Origin: Chryseobacterium wanjuense
GTDB taxonomy: Bacteria > Bacteroidota > Bacteroidia > Flavobacteriales > Weeksellaceae
NCBI RefSeq assembly: GCF_900111495.1
Contig: NZ_FOIU01000001.1
Span: forward strand, 1,612,001 to 1,676,000
Direction of reading: 5' to 3'
DNA: 64,000 nt
The notes beneath the pieces are model-generated. The model was not told where the DNA came from, ran no database searches, and worked only from the letters and a program-made list of their open reading frames with translations. The translations under genes were made by a program, and so were the position numbers. Each line of letters begins with the position of its first letter. Position 1 is the stretch's first letter. This document shows positions 36,462 through 44,808 of the stretch, one piece after another.

Positions 36462-37238
36462 TTAATTAACAGGGGTTGAAAAGAAATAATTTTCGATTAA
36501 GTTTACACCATTAAAAGTTGCTGCATTATTGAATGTATAAACACTTCTTGAAATGCTGGTACTGTCCGACTGAAAAACATAATATAACGTGATATTCGAG
36601 TTGGTACCATTAGTATATACAAACGCCTGTGTAATTTCAAAATCACGTCCCATCAGTGGCTGAAAATTAGTACTTCCCAAAATAGGGGTATCTTGTGGAT
36701 TGCTATTATTTGTTCCGATATTCTTAGTTCCCACATAAGTTCTTACAAACCCGGAATTAGCGTTGTTTAAAATATGTATTTTCAAATAAATCATATGTGT
36801 GCCGGGAGGAATGGTAAGGCTTGCAATCCTGTTCCAATTGGTATTTCCTATCGCAGTGTTGTTTAGCCAGCTGAATGTACCTACAATATTTTGTCCGGTA
36901 AAAAGTGATAATTCCTTCCATGTTCCTACTCCATTTGCATCGCTGTACAAAACCTTATTATCAGCTTGATTTCCATCCCAAAGCTTAAAACCAAATATAG
37001 GAGAAGCTTGTGTCCCAGCTGTTTTTATATCTAGCTTCACAGTTGGATTTGTATGCCCAAGCGCCAGATTACCATCGGGTTGGGAAATAACAACATCGTT
37101 ATCTGGATTAATATCCAAACTACTGTTTGCTCCATTTACATGAAATATTCCTGTAGGTTGACTTGTATTAATCCCTATCTGTGCATGTATTAAAAAAACA
37201 TTGCAAAAAATGCCTAATAAAATAATTTTCTCTTTCAT
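36462..37238 (-). CDS. Secreted protein with tail-fibre-like N-terminal repeats
   Basis: This 258-residue protein has a signal peptide (MKEKIILLGIFCNVFLIHAQ), then the phrase IGINTSQPTGIFHVNG, common at the start of Chryseobacterium surface proteins and similar to tail-fibre/adhesin neck repeats. The rest is a beta-rich Thr/Asn/Ser-rich domain, possibly jelly-roll or TNF-like. The start is the Met 27 codons into the longest frame, since it gives a proper signal peptide. Adhesion is a guess. Confidence 0.65.
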   Translation of the reverse strand: MKEKIILLGIFCNVFLIHAQIGINTSQPTGIFHVNGANSSLDINPDNDVVISQPDGNLALGHTNPTVKLDIKTAGTQASPIFGFKLWDGNQADNKVLYSDANGVGTWKELSLFTGQNIVGTFSWLNNTAIGNTNWNRIASLTIPPGTHMIYLKIHILNNANSGFVRTYVGTKNIGTNNSNPQDTPILGSTNFQPLMGRDFEITQAFVYTNGTNSNITLYYVFQSDSTSISRSVYTFNNAATFNGVNLIENYFFSTPVN

Positions 37239-37505
37239 AGTTTTTTCACAAAGGTAAGATATTTTAGATAATATGCAAATAATTAAAAACTTTAACAAAT
37301 TAAACATAAAATAACTCAAAATAAATACGAATATGACAATTCATATAAATGTAAAATTATTATTAATAAAAATAATTTTAAAAATTAATTCACATTTAAA
37401 ATAAATATTATTAAAAAAATAAAAAGCATATTTTTAACTTTCAATTCTACACCCTTAACAAAAAAGCCATCCTCCCGGACAGCTTCATATTAAAAAAAAA
37501 ATCTC
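37239..37505. other. AT-rich intergenic stretch with no recognised gene
   Basis: The sequence is very AT-rich, mainly A-runs and TTATTAAT strings. On the minus strand the part near 37460-37490 (AGCCATCCTCCCGGACAGCTT on the given strand) is a weak, imperfect relative of the terminator found at 38.29 kb. No open frame is supported. Confidence 0.5.
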
Positions 37506-38081
37506 TTAAATTTTATCAAGAATTTTCTGTGGCAAGACTTTCACCAGATCACGTTTGAACTCTTTTTCAAGAATGACAAATTTCCAGTACTTTCTGTCTT
37601 TGGAAATGGCACAGGCCTTCATGGTGGCATTGATGAGATAAGCGCCTTCGTTGGCAAGGTATTTCACGTTATTTTTACCGTATTTATTCGTCAAGGCACC
37701 GTTGATTTTCTTTTTCATGTCCGCATCTAAGGAGCTGACGTTGCATTTCATTGTAAAGGAATAATTGGTGATAGAAAAATATTCGCCTTTTATCAGTTCC
37801 GGCTTTTCAATATTTCCGAATTTAAAATCCTGCATGTCGATTTTCATGAAAGGATTGTTGTAGGTCATGTTCAGAAGCTGGGTCATCTTATCTTTTGGAA
37901 TCACCGTAAAGAACTTCGGATAGATACAGCTTACCGCCTGATCTATGTTTTTGGTTTTAATGCTGTTGGTGAAATAAGTAAGCGATTTTTTTATATTCGC
38001 ATTATCGGGACTGACTTTGGTCTGTGCAAAAGTCACCAACGACAACAGGACGAATAGAAATAGAAGTGATTTGATTTTCAT
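37506..38081 (-). CDS. Hypothetical secreted protein
   Basis: This 191-residue protein has a signal peptide (MKIKSLLFLFVLLSLVTFAQ). The mature part is a compact alpha/beta domain (NIKKSLTYFTNSIKTKNIDQAVSCI ... KFVILEKEFKRDLVKVLP), which could be an NTF2-like fold with two cysteines in the mature chain. The start is the Met ten codons inside the longest frame. It has weak similarity in layout to the DUF3887-like pair at 24-26 kb. The function is unknown. Confidence 0.65.
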   Translation of the reverse strand: MKIKSLLFLFVLLSLVTFAQTKVSPDNANIKKSLTYFTNSIKTKNIDQAVSCIYPKFFTVIPKDKMTQLLNMTYNNPFMKIDMQDFKFGNIEKPELIKGEYFSITNYSFTMKCNVSSLDADMKKKINGALTNKYGKNNVKYLANEGAYLINATMKACAISKDRKYWKFVILEKEFKRDLVKVLPQKILDKI

Positions 38082-38285
38082 TATAATTTTAATATTAATT
38101 TTCTGCGTCAATTCGAGTGTTTTTCATAATAAAATAAAGAAAAAATGTATCGTGAACTTTTAATTTTAATAAACTTCTCGGTACGATTTTTTCAAAATCT
38201 ACTCGAAGTGACGTTGTATTAGTTGAATGTTTGATTAATCTGTCGCAGGTTGTAGTAAGTCGTTACAGAGAATATTTAATTCAAT

Positions 38286-38313
38286 AAAAAAGCCATCCTT
38301 TCGGACGGCTTTC
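38286..38313 (-). terminator. Rho-independent terminator of the cyclophilin-FKBP gene
   Basis: On the minus strand AGCCGTCC-GAAA-GGATGGCT is followed by TTTTTT, a strong GAAA-loop hairpin just after the stop codon. Confidence 0.88.
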
Positions 38314-38332
38314 AGAATATTGTAAGATTCAA

Positions 38333-39448
38333 TTATTTTACTTTTACAAGCTCCACATCGAAAATCAACCATGCATTTGGCGGGATTACCCCTCCTGCTC
38401 CTCTTTCTCCGTAGCCCATTGCCGGCGGAATCAATAATGTAGCAGTTTCTCCTTCTTTTAACAAAAGAATACCTTCGTCCCAACCTTTGATCACTCTTCC
38501 CATTCCGATAGGAATTTCGATCGGCTCGTTTCTCTTGAATGAAGAATCGAACTCTGTTCCGTCTACTAATTTTCCTGCATAATGTACAGAAACATTGTCA
38601 CCTGCTTTCGGAGCTTTTCCGTCAGTAGTTTTCGTGATTTTATAGTAAAGACCAGATTCAGTTTTTTGCATTCCGGCTTTCAGGTTTTCAACCATTTTTT
38701 CCTGATTTGCTTTGAATTCTTCTTCTTTTTTCTTCTTTTCAGCTTCTTCTTTCGCTAAGTAAGCCTTGTTATTTTCAGCGATTTTAGCTTTTCCTTCCGT
38801 GAAAGTCTTTGCTGCATCGTAGTTTTTGTACTCGTCGCCTTTGCTGAAAATAGAAACTTTTTCTAAAACGATATCTGTTTTAGGCTTATCCTGAGCTCCT
38901 TTTTCTACGTTGGCAATCGCATCGATCACATCTTCACCTTTTACCACTTTTCCGAAGATCGTGTGTCTTCCGTCTAGCCAAGGGGTAGCAACTTCCGTGA
39001 TGAAGAACTGAGAACCGTTTGTATTTGGTCCGGAATTCGCCATAGAAAGCACTCCTTTTCCTGTGTGGTGAAGATCGTTTTTCTCGTCTTCAAATTTATA
39101 TCCGGGATCTCCCATTCCCGTTCCCTGAGGATCTCCCCCTTGGATCATGAAATCTTTGATCACTCTGTGGAAAATCGTTCCGTCATAATAAGGAACTCCT
39201 TTAGCCTTAGCTTTGTTGTCGATTTTTCCTTCTGCAAGACCAATAAAATTAGCTACAGTTACAGGTGCTTTTTTATCCTCAAACTTTACGATCATGTTAC
39301 CTTTTGTCGTCTGAAGATTTGCATAAAGTCCGTCATTAAGACCTTCGTAAGTTTCTTTGTCTACGTTCATTTTTTTATAAATTGGTGTACAACTCATCAG
39401 CGAAATACTAGCCGCTGCCAGAATTATATTCTTGTTAAACAATTTCAT
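38333..39448 (-). CDS. Cyclophilin-FKBP fusion peptidyl-prolyl isomerase, lipoprotein
   Basis: This 371-residue protein has the lipobox SLMSC (Cys20). A cyclophilin domain (about 40-205) carries FHRVIKDFMIQGGDP, MANSGPNTNGSQFFI and LDGRHTIFGKV. A Lys/Glu-rich helical linker follows (about 215-260), then an FKBP domain (about 268-371) with VHYAGKLVDGTEFDSS, GWDEGILLLKEGE and PPAMGYGERGAGGVIPPNAWLIFDVEL. Both domains have intact active-site residues. It probably folds periplasmic or outer-membrane proteins. It starts 3 nt after gldI, so the two are one operon. Confidence 0.93.
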   Translation of the reverse strand: MKLFNKNIILAAASISLMSCTPIYKKMNVDKETYEGLNDGLYANLQTTKGNMIVKFEDKKAPVTVANFIGLAEGKIDNKAKAKGVPYYDGTIFHRVIKDFMIQGGDPQGTGMGDPGYKFEDEKNDLHHTGKGVLSMANSGPNTNGSQFFITEVATPWLDGRHTIFGKVVKGEDVIDAIANVEKGAQDKPKTDIVLEKVSIFSKGDEYKNYDAAKTFTEGKAKIAENNKAYLAKEEAEKKKKEEEFKANQEKMVENLKAGMQKTESGLYYKITKTTDGKAPKAGDNVSVHYAGKLVDGTEFDSSFKRNEPIEIPIGMGRVIKGWDEGILLLKEGETATLLIPPAMGYGERGAGGVIPPNAWLIFDVELVKVK

Positions 39449-39451
39449 TGA

Positions 39452-39961
39452 TTATAATGCTTTTAATTTTATGATTAATGGAATATCGTTGTCGATTTTC
39501 TTCTCGTCTCCGTAAGTTCCGTATGCGAGAGAAGATGGAACTAAAAGTGTAACTTCCTCACCATCATGTATAAAACGCAAAGCATCTTCTACAGCTTTTA
39601 ATTCATCAAAGTGTCCGAATCGGGCGTCTCTTCTTTCAAACGGTTTGTCATAGATCTTGGTCTGATCAAAATCGTACAGATCATAAGAATAGGAAATGAA
39701 GGAATTGTCCTGTCTTCTCTGTCTCTGGTCGAAACCTTCTGCATTTACCCAATAATTAAGCTGCGTCGGGTAAAATTTCACAGGCTGATCATTGATCCAT
39801 TCCTGGATCTGCATTCTTTCCTGTGTATTAAGGTTTTTCATCCTGTTTCTGGAAACCTCAAGGTCATTCTTGCTGAGAACTCCGCCAACAGGGGGATGAG
39901 TCTGCGCATTCTTGCTGCAGCTCAGTAGACCCAGTACCGATATGAAGAGTATTTTTTTCAT
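39452..39961 (-). CDS. gldI: GldI, FKBP-type isomerase lipoprotein
   Basis: This 169-residue lipoprotein has the lipobox GLLSC (Cys15). The FKBP domain is reduced at its N-terminal part but ends in LKAVEDALRFIHDGEEVTLL, VPSSLAYGTYG and DIPLIIKLKAL. The length and the NYWVNAEGF/QRQRRQDNSFISYSYDLYD segment fit GldI, a gliding-associated isomerase of Flavobacteriia that probably helps fold gliding or type IX secretion proteins. It is the first gene of a two-gene isomerase operon. Confidence 0.85.
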   Translation of the reverse strand: MKKILFISVLGLLSCSKNAQTHPPVGGVLSKNDLEVSRNRMKNLNTQERMQIQEWINDQPVKFYPTQLNYWVNAEGFDQRQRRQDNSFISYSYDLYDFDQTKIYDKPFERRDARFGHFDELKAVEDALRFIHDGEEVTLLVPSSLAYGTYGDEKKIDNDIPLIIKLKAL

Positions 39962-40073
39962 AAACTTTTGCGAAAATACACATTTCGGGAATCAATTACA
40001 AAACTTGGAGAACTTATTGAATTAAAAGTTTCCATAATTTTTGAAAATAATTTGATCTTGAAATTGCTTTTCT

Positions 40074-40234
40074 TTTAAACGCAAAGGTTTTATATTAATG
40101 ATTAATAATTTTAAGGGGGCTAAGTTTTAATCAACAAGTTGATTGGATGAAGCTAAGAGTCAAGCTTCATGAAGTAATGTATTGCTTTTGCCTCCTAACA
40201 AAAGAAGTTTGTTTAATAAATCTTTGCGTTTAAA
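40074..40234. repeat. MITE-like inverted-repeat element, copy 2
   Basis: It is bounded by TTTAAACGCAAAG and CTTTGCGTTTAAA, with interior AATCAACAAGTTGATT and TTGCCTCC, as in the copy at 134-300. It is about 160 bp with no coding capacity. Confidence 0.65.
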
Positions 40235-40296
40235 TTGAACCATTACAATTCTAAAATTTCTTAAAAAAGCTGTTCAAACTTCCCCGTTTCTATGCA

Positions 40297-40378
40297 TTGT
40301 CAGGCTGAGGCTCTCGAAGCCCTTATGTATTATTATTTTAAAATTTTTAATAAGGCTTCGAGAGCCTCAGCCTGACAA
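40297..40378. repeat. Perfect 25-bp inverted repeat (TTGTCAGGCTGAGG...)
   Basis: The arms at 40297-40321 and 40354-40378 are perfectly complementary, begin TTGTCAGGCTGAGGCTC, and enclose a 32-nt AT-rich loop. The ends TTGTCA/TGACAA resemble the TGTCAT-type repeats at 0.33 and 33.7 kb, suggesting one superfamily of hairpin elements. Confidence 0.75.
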
Positions 40379-40421
40379 CGCGGATACTACTACCTGTATC
40401 AAAATAAAATAGTTTTAAAAC

Positions 40422-40447
40422 AAAAAAAGCCGGGAAAAACCCGACTT
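40422..40447 (-). terminator. Terminator of ilvE
   Basis: On the minus strand AGTCGGG-TTTTT-CCCGGCT is followed by TTTTTTG, directly after the gene. Confidence 0.85.
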
Positions 40448-40469
40448 TATATCATTTTTAAGTTTACAA

Positions 40470-41540
40470 TTAAACCGTTTCCAAAACATGATCAACCAAT
40501 ACTCTCCATCCGAAAGGATCTTCTGCATGGTTGGTCTGTATATCAACTAAATCGTTTTTCAAAATAACTGCATAGCTTTCTTCATCCGAAAGTCTTGGTA
40601 AAGCCAATTTTTCACCGTTGTATCCTAACGCCTGGAAAACGGTAGTCACAACAGCTGTTCCTACGCCCCAAACTTCTTTCAGAGTTCCGTTTCTCTGAGC
40701 TTCTACAACGTCTTTTACTTTAATTGGTTCTATTTTTACTTCGATTCCTCTTCTTCTTGCCAGTTGGATAAAGCTGTCTCTTGTAACACCGTCTAAGATT
40801 TTTTCAGAAGTTGGTGGCGTGTAAATGGTATCGTTAATTCTTACGAAAACATTCATTGTTCCACTTTCTTCGAAATATTCGTGAGTAGAATCATCTGTCC
40901 AGATAATCTGCTCGTATCCTTCTTCGATCGCCAATTGCGTAGGATAGAAAGATGCAGCATAATTTCCGGCAGCTTTAGCAGAACCAACTCCACCGCTTGC
41001 CGCTCTTGAATAGTGATCTGAAATTTTCACAGAAACAGGTTCTGTATAATAGCTTTTTGCCGGTGTTGCAACGATCGCGAACATATATTTATTAGCTACT
41101 CTCGCTTTCAAAGCTTCTTCAGTAGCAAAAATCAATGGTCTGATGTACAAAGACATACCTTCTCCCGAAGGAATCCAGTCTCTGTCGATATCCACTAATG
41201 CTTTTAGCCCGTCCAAAAACATTTCTTCAGTTACTTCTGGCATTGCAAGACGCTTTGCCGACTTGTTGATACGTTCAAAATTCTTTTCAGGCCTGAAAAG
41301 GAAAACCTGTCCGTCTTTGTCTTTGTAGGCTTTCATGCCTTCAAAACAAGCTTGTCCGTAGTTGACACCCATCATGGCAGGAGTAAACATCAAAGGACCG
41401 TAAGGAACTAATTTCACATCACCCCATTTTCCATTTTCATACTCGCATATTATCATGTGATCAATAAAAGTATTTCCAAATGAAAAATTGTTTGGGTCGA
41501 ATGTAGAAATTCGGGAGTTTTCAGTTTTTTGAATTATCAT
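40470..41540 (-). CDS. ilvE: Branched-chain amino acid aminotransferase
   Basis: This 356-residue class IV aminotransferase makes or degrades leucine, isoleucine and valine using 2-oxoglutarate/glutamate. It has NYGQACFEGMKAY, LFRPEKNFERINKSAKRL, the PLP lysine in GSAKAAGNYAAS (Lys189), and FEESGTMNVFVRI. The length and motifs match the eukaryote-like BCAT group. It is a single gene with its own terminator. Confidence 0.93.
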   Translation of the reverse strand: MIIQKTENSRISTFDPNNFSFGNTFIDHMIICEYENGKWGDVKLVPYGPLMFTPAMMGVNYGQACFEGMKAYKDKDGQVFLFRPEKNFERINKSAKRLAMPEVTEEMFLDGLKALVDIDRDWIPSGEGMSLYIRPLIFATEEALKARVANKYMFAIVATPAKSYYTEPVSVKISDHYSRAASGGVGSAKAAGNYAASFYPTQLAIEEGYEQIIWTDDSTHEYFEESGTMNVFVRINDTIYTPPTSEKILDGVTRDSFIQLARRRGIEVKIEPIKVKDVVEAQRNGTLKEVWGVGTAVVTTVFQALGYNGEKLALPRLSDEESYAVILKNDLVDIQTNHAEDPFGWRVLVDHVLETV

Positions 41541-41600
41541 TTCTAAAATTTTTTATGATGTTCTACAAATTTAACATAATTTTCTAAATATAAAAATTTT

Positions 41601-41612
41601 GGAGTAAATTTG
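41601..41612 (+). promoter_or_regulatory. Ribosome binding site with TTG start of mnmD
   Basis: GGAG, five spacer bases, then TTG. Shine-Dalgarno sites are uncommon in this phylum, so this one supports the rare start codon. Confidence 0.6.
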
Positions 41613-42299
41613 TCAAAAAATAGCTTGAAAAGAGAAATTAAGACCACAAACGACGGCAGTAAAACATTGTTTATCAATGATTTAAATGAAAACTATCATT
41701 CTCACCACGGAGCCCTTCAGGAAGCAGAACACGTGTTTATCAAAAATGGATTAAATTTAATAAATGATTACGAAATTAATATTTTAGAACTCGGTTTTGG
41801 AACAGGTTTGAATGTTTTGGTGACAATTAATGAATATTTAAAAACTGACAAAAATCATATCATCAATTATTTTACACTGGAAAAATATCCCATAAATGAA
41901 TCGGAAATTAACGATTTGGCATATTTTGAGCTTTTCGATAACGAGGAATTTAAAAATATTTATCAAAAAATTCATCAAGCAGATTGGGAGAAACCGGTTG
42001 AAATTATTAATGGATTTAACCTAAAAAAGATACAATGTGATTTTTTCGATCTGAAAGACATTGATTTACCGAAGATTAACCTCGTGTACTACGATTGTTT
42101 CGGAGCCAGAGTACAACCCGATCTGTGGGAAAAACCTTTATTTGAAATGGTTTCCGACAAAATGGCTGTTAACGGACTTTTAACAACTTACTCATCAAAA
42201 GGCAGTGTAAGAAGAATCCTGCAGGAGCTGAACTTCCAGGTTGAGAAGAAACAGGGGCCTCCGGGAAAAAGAGAGATGATTAATGCGGTGAAACTGTAG
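41610..42299 (+). CDS. mnmD: tRNA mnm5s2U34 methyltransferase MnmD (MnmC N-domain-like)
   Basis: This 229-residue SAM-dependent enzyme is predicted to finish the mnm5s2U34 modification of tRNA. It shows ILELGFGTGLNVLV (SAM motif I), the N-terminal SKTLFINDLNENYHSHHGALQEAEHVF, and YYDCFGARVQPDLWEKP, all typical of MnmD. The oxidase half of E. coli MnmC is absent. The best start is TTG at 41610, with GGAG five nt upstream; the first in-frame ATG lies deep in the protein. Confidence 0.88.
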   Translation: MSKNSLKREIKTTNDGSKTLFINDLNENYHSHHGALQEAEHVFIKNGLNLINDYEINILELGFGTGLNVLVTINEYLKTDKNHIINYFTLEKYPINESEINDLAYFELFDNEEFKNIYQKIHQADWEKPVEIINGFNLKKIQCDFFDLKDIDLPKINLVYYDCFGARVQPDLWEKPLFEMVSDKMAVNGLLTTYSSKGSVRRILQELNFQVEKKQGPPGKREMINAVKL

Positions 42300-42477
42300 G
42301 ATGAAGTTTGAGGATGGGTGCAGGAAGTTTATTACTAACTATTGATGAGTTACAGTTTTTAATATTGAAAATTTTAATGATTTTAAAGACTTAATAGTAA
42401 ACCTTTAGCTTCAAGCTTCCCTCACCCCGCCATTTTTTCAACAAAAATTCCTACATTAGCTTTACAAATTATTATAT

Positions 42478-42894
42478 ATGATAGACAAGATAAACATTAG
42501 AGTTTATGCCTGTGCTGTAAAGGATAAAAAAGTCCTTACATTATTTGAAGAATATGCCGGTGAACCTTTAATGAAATTTCCGGGTGGCGGACTGGAATAT
42601 GGGGAAGGATTAATAGAATGCTTACATCGCGAATTCGATGAAGAACTGAATGTGAAAATAGAAGTAGTAGAACATCTTTATACGCAGGAAAATTTTCTGG
42701 TATCGCGTTTCAGAGAAAACGAACAACTTCTTACCATATATTATATAGTAAATATTGTAAACGAAGAAGATTTCCTGATCCTCGACCCTTGCATCGAAAA
42801 AACCGAATGGATGGACATCGATACCCCCCACAATCCGTTTCCTCTCCCGATAGACAAAATTGTTTTTGATAAATTAAAAGAAAAATTCCTGTAA
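42478..42894 (+). CDS. Nudix hydrolase
   Basis: This 138-residue protein has a full Nudix box in GGGLEYGEGLIECLHREFDEELNV (about 38-61), with the REFDEE catalytic glutamates present. It should hydrolyse a nucleoside diphosphate derivative; the substrate cannot be told. A terminator hairpin overlaps the stop codon. Confidence 0.88.
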   Translation: MIDKINIRVYACAVKDKKVLTLFEEYAGEPLMKFPGGGLEYGEGLIECLHREFDEELNVKIEVVEHLYTQENFLVSRFRENEQLLTIYYIVNIVNEEDFLILDPCIEKTEWMDIDTPHNPFPLPIDKIVFDKLKEKFL

Positions 42895-42916
42895 AATACT
42901 TACAGGAATTTTTTAT
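42886..42916 (+). terminator. Terminator overlapping the Nudix stop codon
   Basis: TTCCTGTAA and TTACAGGAA form a perfect 9-bp stem around AATAC; the TAA in the left arm is the stop codon. TTTTTTAT follows. It may serve the convergent gene too. Confidence 0.85.
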
Positions 42917-42926
42917 ATATAATTAA

Positions 42927-43634
42927 TTATTTTCTTGTTACTTTGAACTCGCTTGCTCCGGGATATGGCTGCAGATAGCCGGAATTCCAGTTGGATTGCA
43001 GTAAAGATTCCAAATACTCGTCGGTTCTGTTCTGATAAGGATCATATTTGTCTTTCAGGTCGATATCTGCCATTTTTCCTTTTACATTCCACCAGAAAGC
43101 GCTCCATCCACCTCTCAGTTCTTTGATGATTTCGTAGACATTCTTTCCAGTTGCCCTGTTCATCAGCTTTGCGAATACCTGTCCTTCTGTTGTTGTAAGA
43201 TCTCTCAGTTGCTTTTCATACTGATCGGCCAACATATTCTGCCTGTCTTTGATGTATCTTCTTTTTGCTTTGCTGTCGAGATCAGTCATTTCTTTCTGGA
43301 TATCTCTGTACTGCTGAAGTGCCGTAAGGAATAAAGGATACACTCTGTATAGCTTTTTATTAAGGAAAAAATAATAATTTCTGTCTAGTTGATTATTGAA
43401 TTTCGGCTTGTTGATTAAAACCAGTTCATCCATGACAATTACAGTTTCTCCGTTGATTTCATACACCTTCATCTTCTGCCTTTCGTCATAGTAGTACTTT
43501 TTTCCAAATTCATCTGTTTTCAGTAATTCAGGAGGATATTGGCTTAAAGGTTTTGCGTACACAGAATCCTTCTGACCAAAAGCACTGACCCCAAAAAAGA
43601 AAAGAAAAAGACAAATAATCTTACTAAAATTCAT
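42927..43634 (-). CDS. DUF4294 family secreted protein
   Basis: This 235-residue protein has a signal peptide (MNFSKIICLFLFFFGVSAFGQ). The body has the DUF4294 patterns VMDELVLINKPKF, YPLFLTALQQYRDI and ELRGGWSAFWWNVKGKMADIDLKDKYDP. The start is the Met twelve codons into the longest frame, giving the signal peptide and leaving a 51-nt divergent gap to the M42 gene. The function is unknown. Confidence 0.82.
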   Translation of the reverse strand: MNFSKIICLFLFFFGVSAFGQKDSVYAKPLSQYPPELLKTDEFGKKYYYDERQKMKVYEINGETVIVMDELVLINKPKFNNQLDRNYYFFLNKKLYRVYPLFLTALQQYRDIQKEMTDLDSKAKRRYIKDRQNMLADQYEKQLRDLTTTEGQVFAKLMNRATGKNVYEIIKELRGGWSAFWWNVKGKMADIDLKDKYDPYQNRTDEYLESLLQSNWNSGYLQPYPGASEFKVTRK

Positions 43635-43685
43635 TATTTTTACGCGTATTAGAACAAAAATTAAACGCAAAAATCATTCCTTTTT

Positions 43686-44759
43686 ATGAAATTTGAGAAG
43701 AAATCTTTAAAATTTTTAGAAAAATATTTAAATACTTCATCGCCAACAGGTTACGAACAAGAAGGCCAAAAAATCTGGATGGACTACATCAGACCTTATG
43801 TAGATAAAATTGAAGTAGATCATTACGGAACTTGCTATGGCATAATCAATCCCGATGCCGAATTTAAAGTAGTGATTGAAGCTCATGCAGATGAAATTTC
43901 ATGGTACGTAAATTACATTACCGACGACGGATTGATCTACGTAATCCGAAACGGAGGCTCTGATCAGCTCATTGCTCCGTCAAAAGTTGTTCACATTCAC
44001 GGAGAAAACGGAATTGTAAAAGGTGTTTTCGGATGGCCTGCCATTCATACCAGAGCCAACCAGAACGAACCAATTCCAAAAATCGAAAATATCTTTATCG
44101 ACTGTGGTGCTACTACCAAAAAAGAAGTTGAAGAAATGGGAATTTATGTCGGCTGCATGATCACCTATCCCGATGAATTCTTTGAAATGAACGACCGTTA
44201 TTTTGTGTGCAGGGCTTTAGACAACAGAATCGGCGGATTCATGATTGCAGAAGTGGCAAGACTTTTAAAGGAAAATAAAAAAACAATCCCGTTCGGATTA
44301 TATATTACCAATTCCGTTCAGGAAGAAGTCGGTTTGTATGGAGCTGATATGATCGCAGATACGATTAAACCGAACATTGCGATCGTTACAGACGTTACCC
44401 ACGACACAACAACACCCATGATCGAAAAGAAAAAAGAAGGTGACCAAAAATGCGGAGCCGGACCGGTAGTTTTCTTTGCACCAAGCGTTCATCACACCAT
44501 CAGAGAGTTGATTATTGATACGGCAAAAGCTAAAAAAATACCTTACCAGAGAGCAGCTGCAAGCAGAGCAACAGGAACAGATACAGATGCCTTCGCCCAC
44601 TCAAACGGAGGTGTACCAAGTGCATTAATTTCCTTACCTTTGCGCTACATGCATACAACGGTGGAAATGGTATCTAAAGAAGACGTAGGAAATGTGATCA
44701 AACTGATCTATGAAACTGTTCTGAAGATCAAGCCTGAAATGAAATTGAAGTATCATTAA
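43686..44759 (+). CDS. M42 family aminopeptidase/cellulase-like metallopeptidase
   Basis: This 357-residue cytosolic di-zinc peptidase of the M42 family (tetrahedral aminopeptidase group) has VIEAHADEISWYV, CRALDNRIGG, SVQEEVGLYGA (catalytic Glu pair), VTDVTHDT and LRYMHTTVEMV, giving a complete metal set. It probably trims peptides. It diverges from the DUF4294 gene and lies upstream of rpe, with a 49-nt gap made of A-rich AAAAAGTA repeats. Confidence 0.92.
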   Translation: MKFEKKSLKFLEKYLNTSSPTGYEQEGQKIWMDYIRPYVDKIEVDHYGTCYGIINPDAEFKVVIEAHADEISWYVNYITDDGLIYVIRNGGSDQLIAPSKVVHIHGENGIVKGVFGWPAIHTRANQNEPIPKIENIFIDCGATTKKEVEEMGIYVGCMITYPDEFFEMNDRYFVCRALDNRIGGFMIAEVARLLKENKKTIPFGLYITNSVQEEVGLYGADMIADTIKPNIAIVTDVTHDTTTPMIEKKKEGDQKCGAGPVVFFAPSVHHTIRELIIDTAKAKKIPYQRAAASRATGTDTDAFAHSNGGVPSALISLPLRYMHTTVEMVSKEDVGNVIKLIYETVLKIKPEMKLKYH

Positions 44760-44808
44760 CAAAAAGTAAAAAGATACAAGTAAAAAGTATAAAGTATAAA
44801 AAGTAAAA

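Larger units (their letters stand above)
39962..40469. other. Intergenic region with two inverted-repeat elements and a terminator
   Basis: No gene is supported. It holds a second copy of the AACGCAAAG-ended element (40074-40234), a 25-bp perfect inverted repeat (40297-40378), and the ilvE terminator. Confidence 0.65.

Noticed and set aside
38235..38483. A minus-strand frame in another phase of the cyclophilin-FKBP gene and its terminator
   Set aside because: It is an alternative-frame shadow; the FKBP domain explains the sequence fully.
44760..44808. A-rich repeat AAAAAGTA between the M42 and rpe genes as a regulatory array
   Set aside because: It is short low-complexity sequence and no symmetrical or conserved site stands out.
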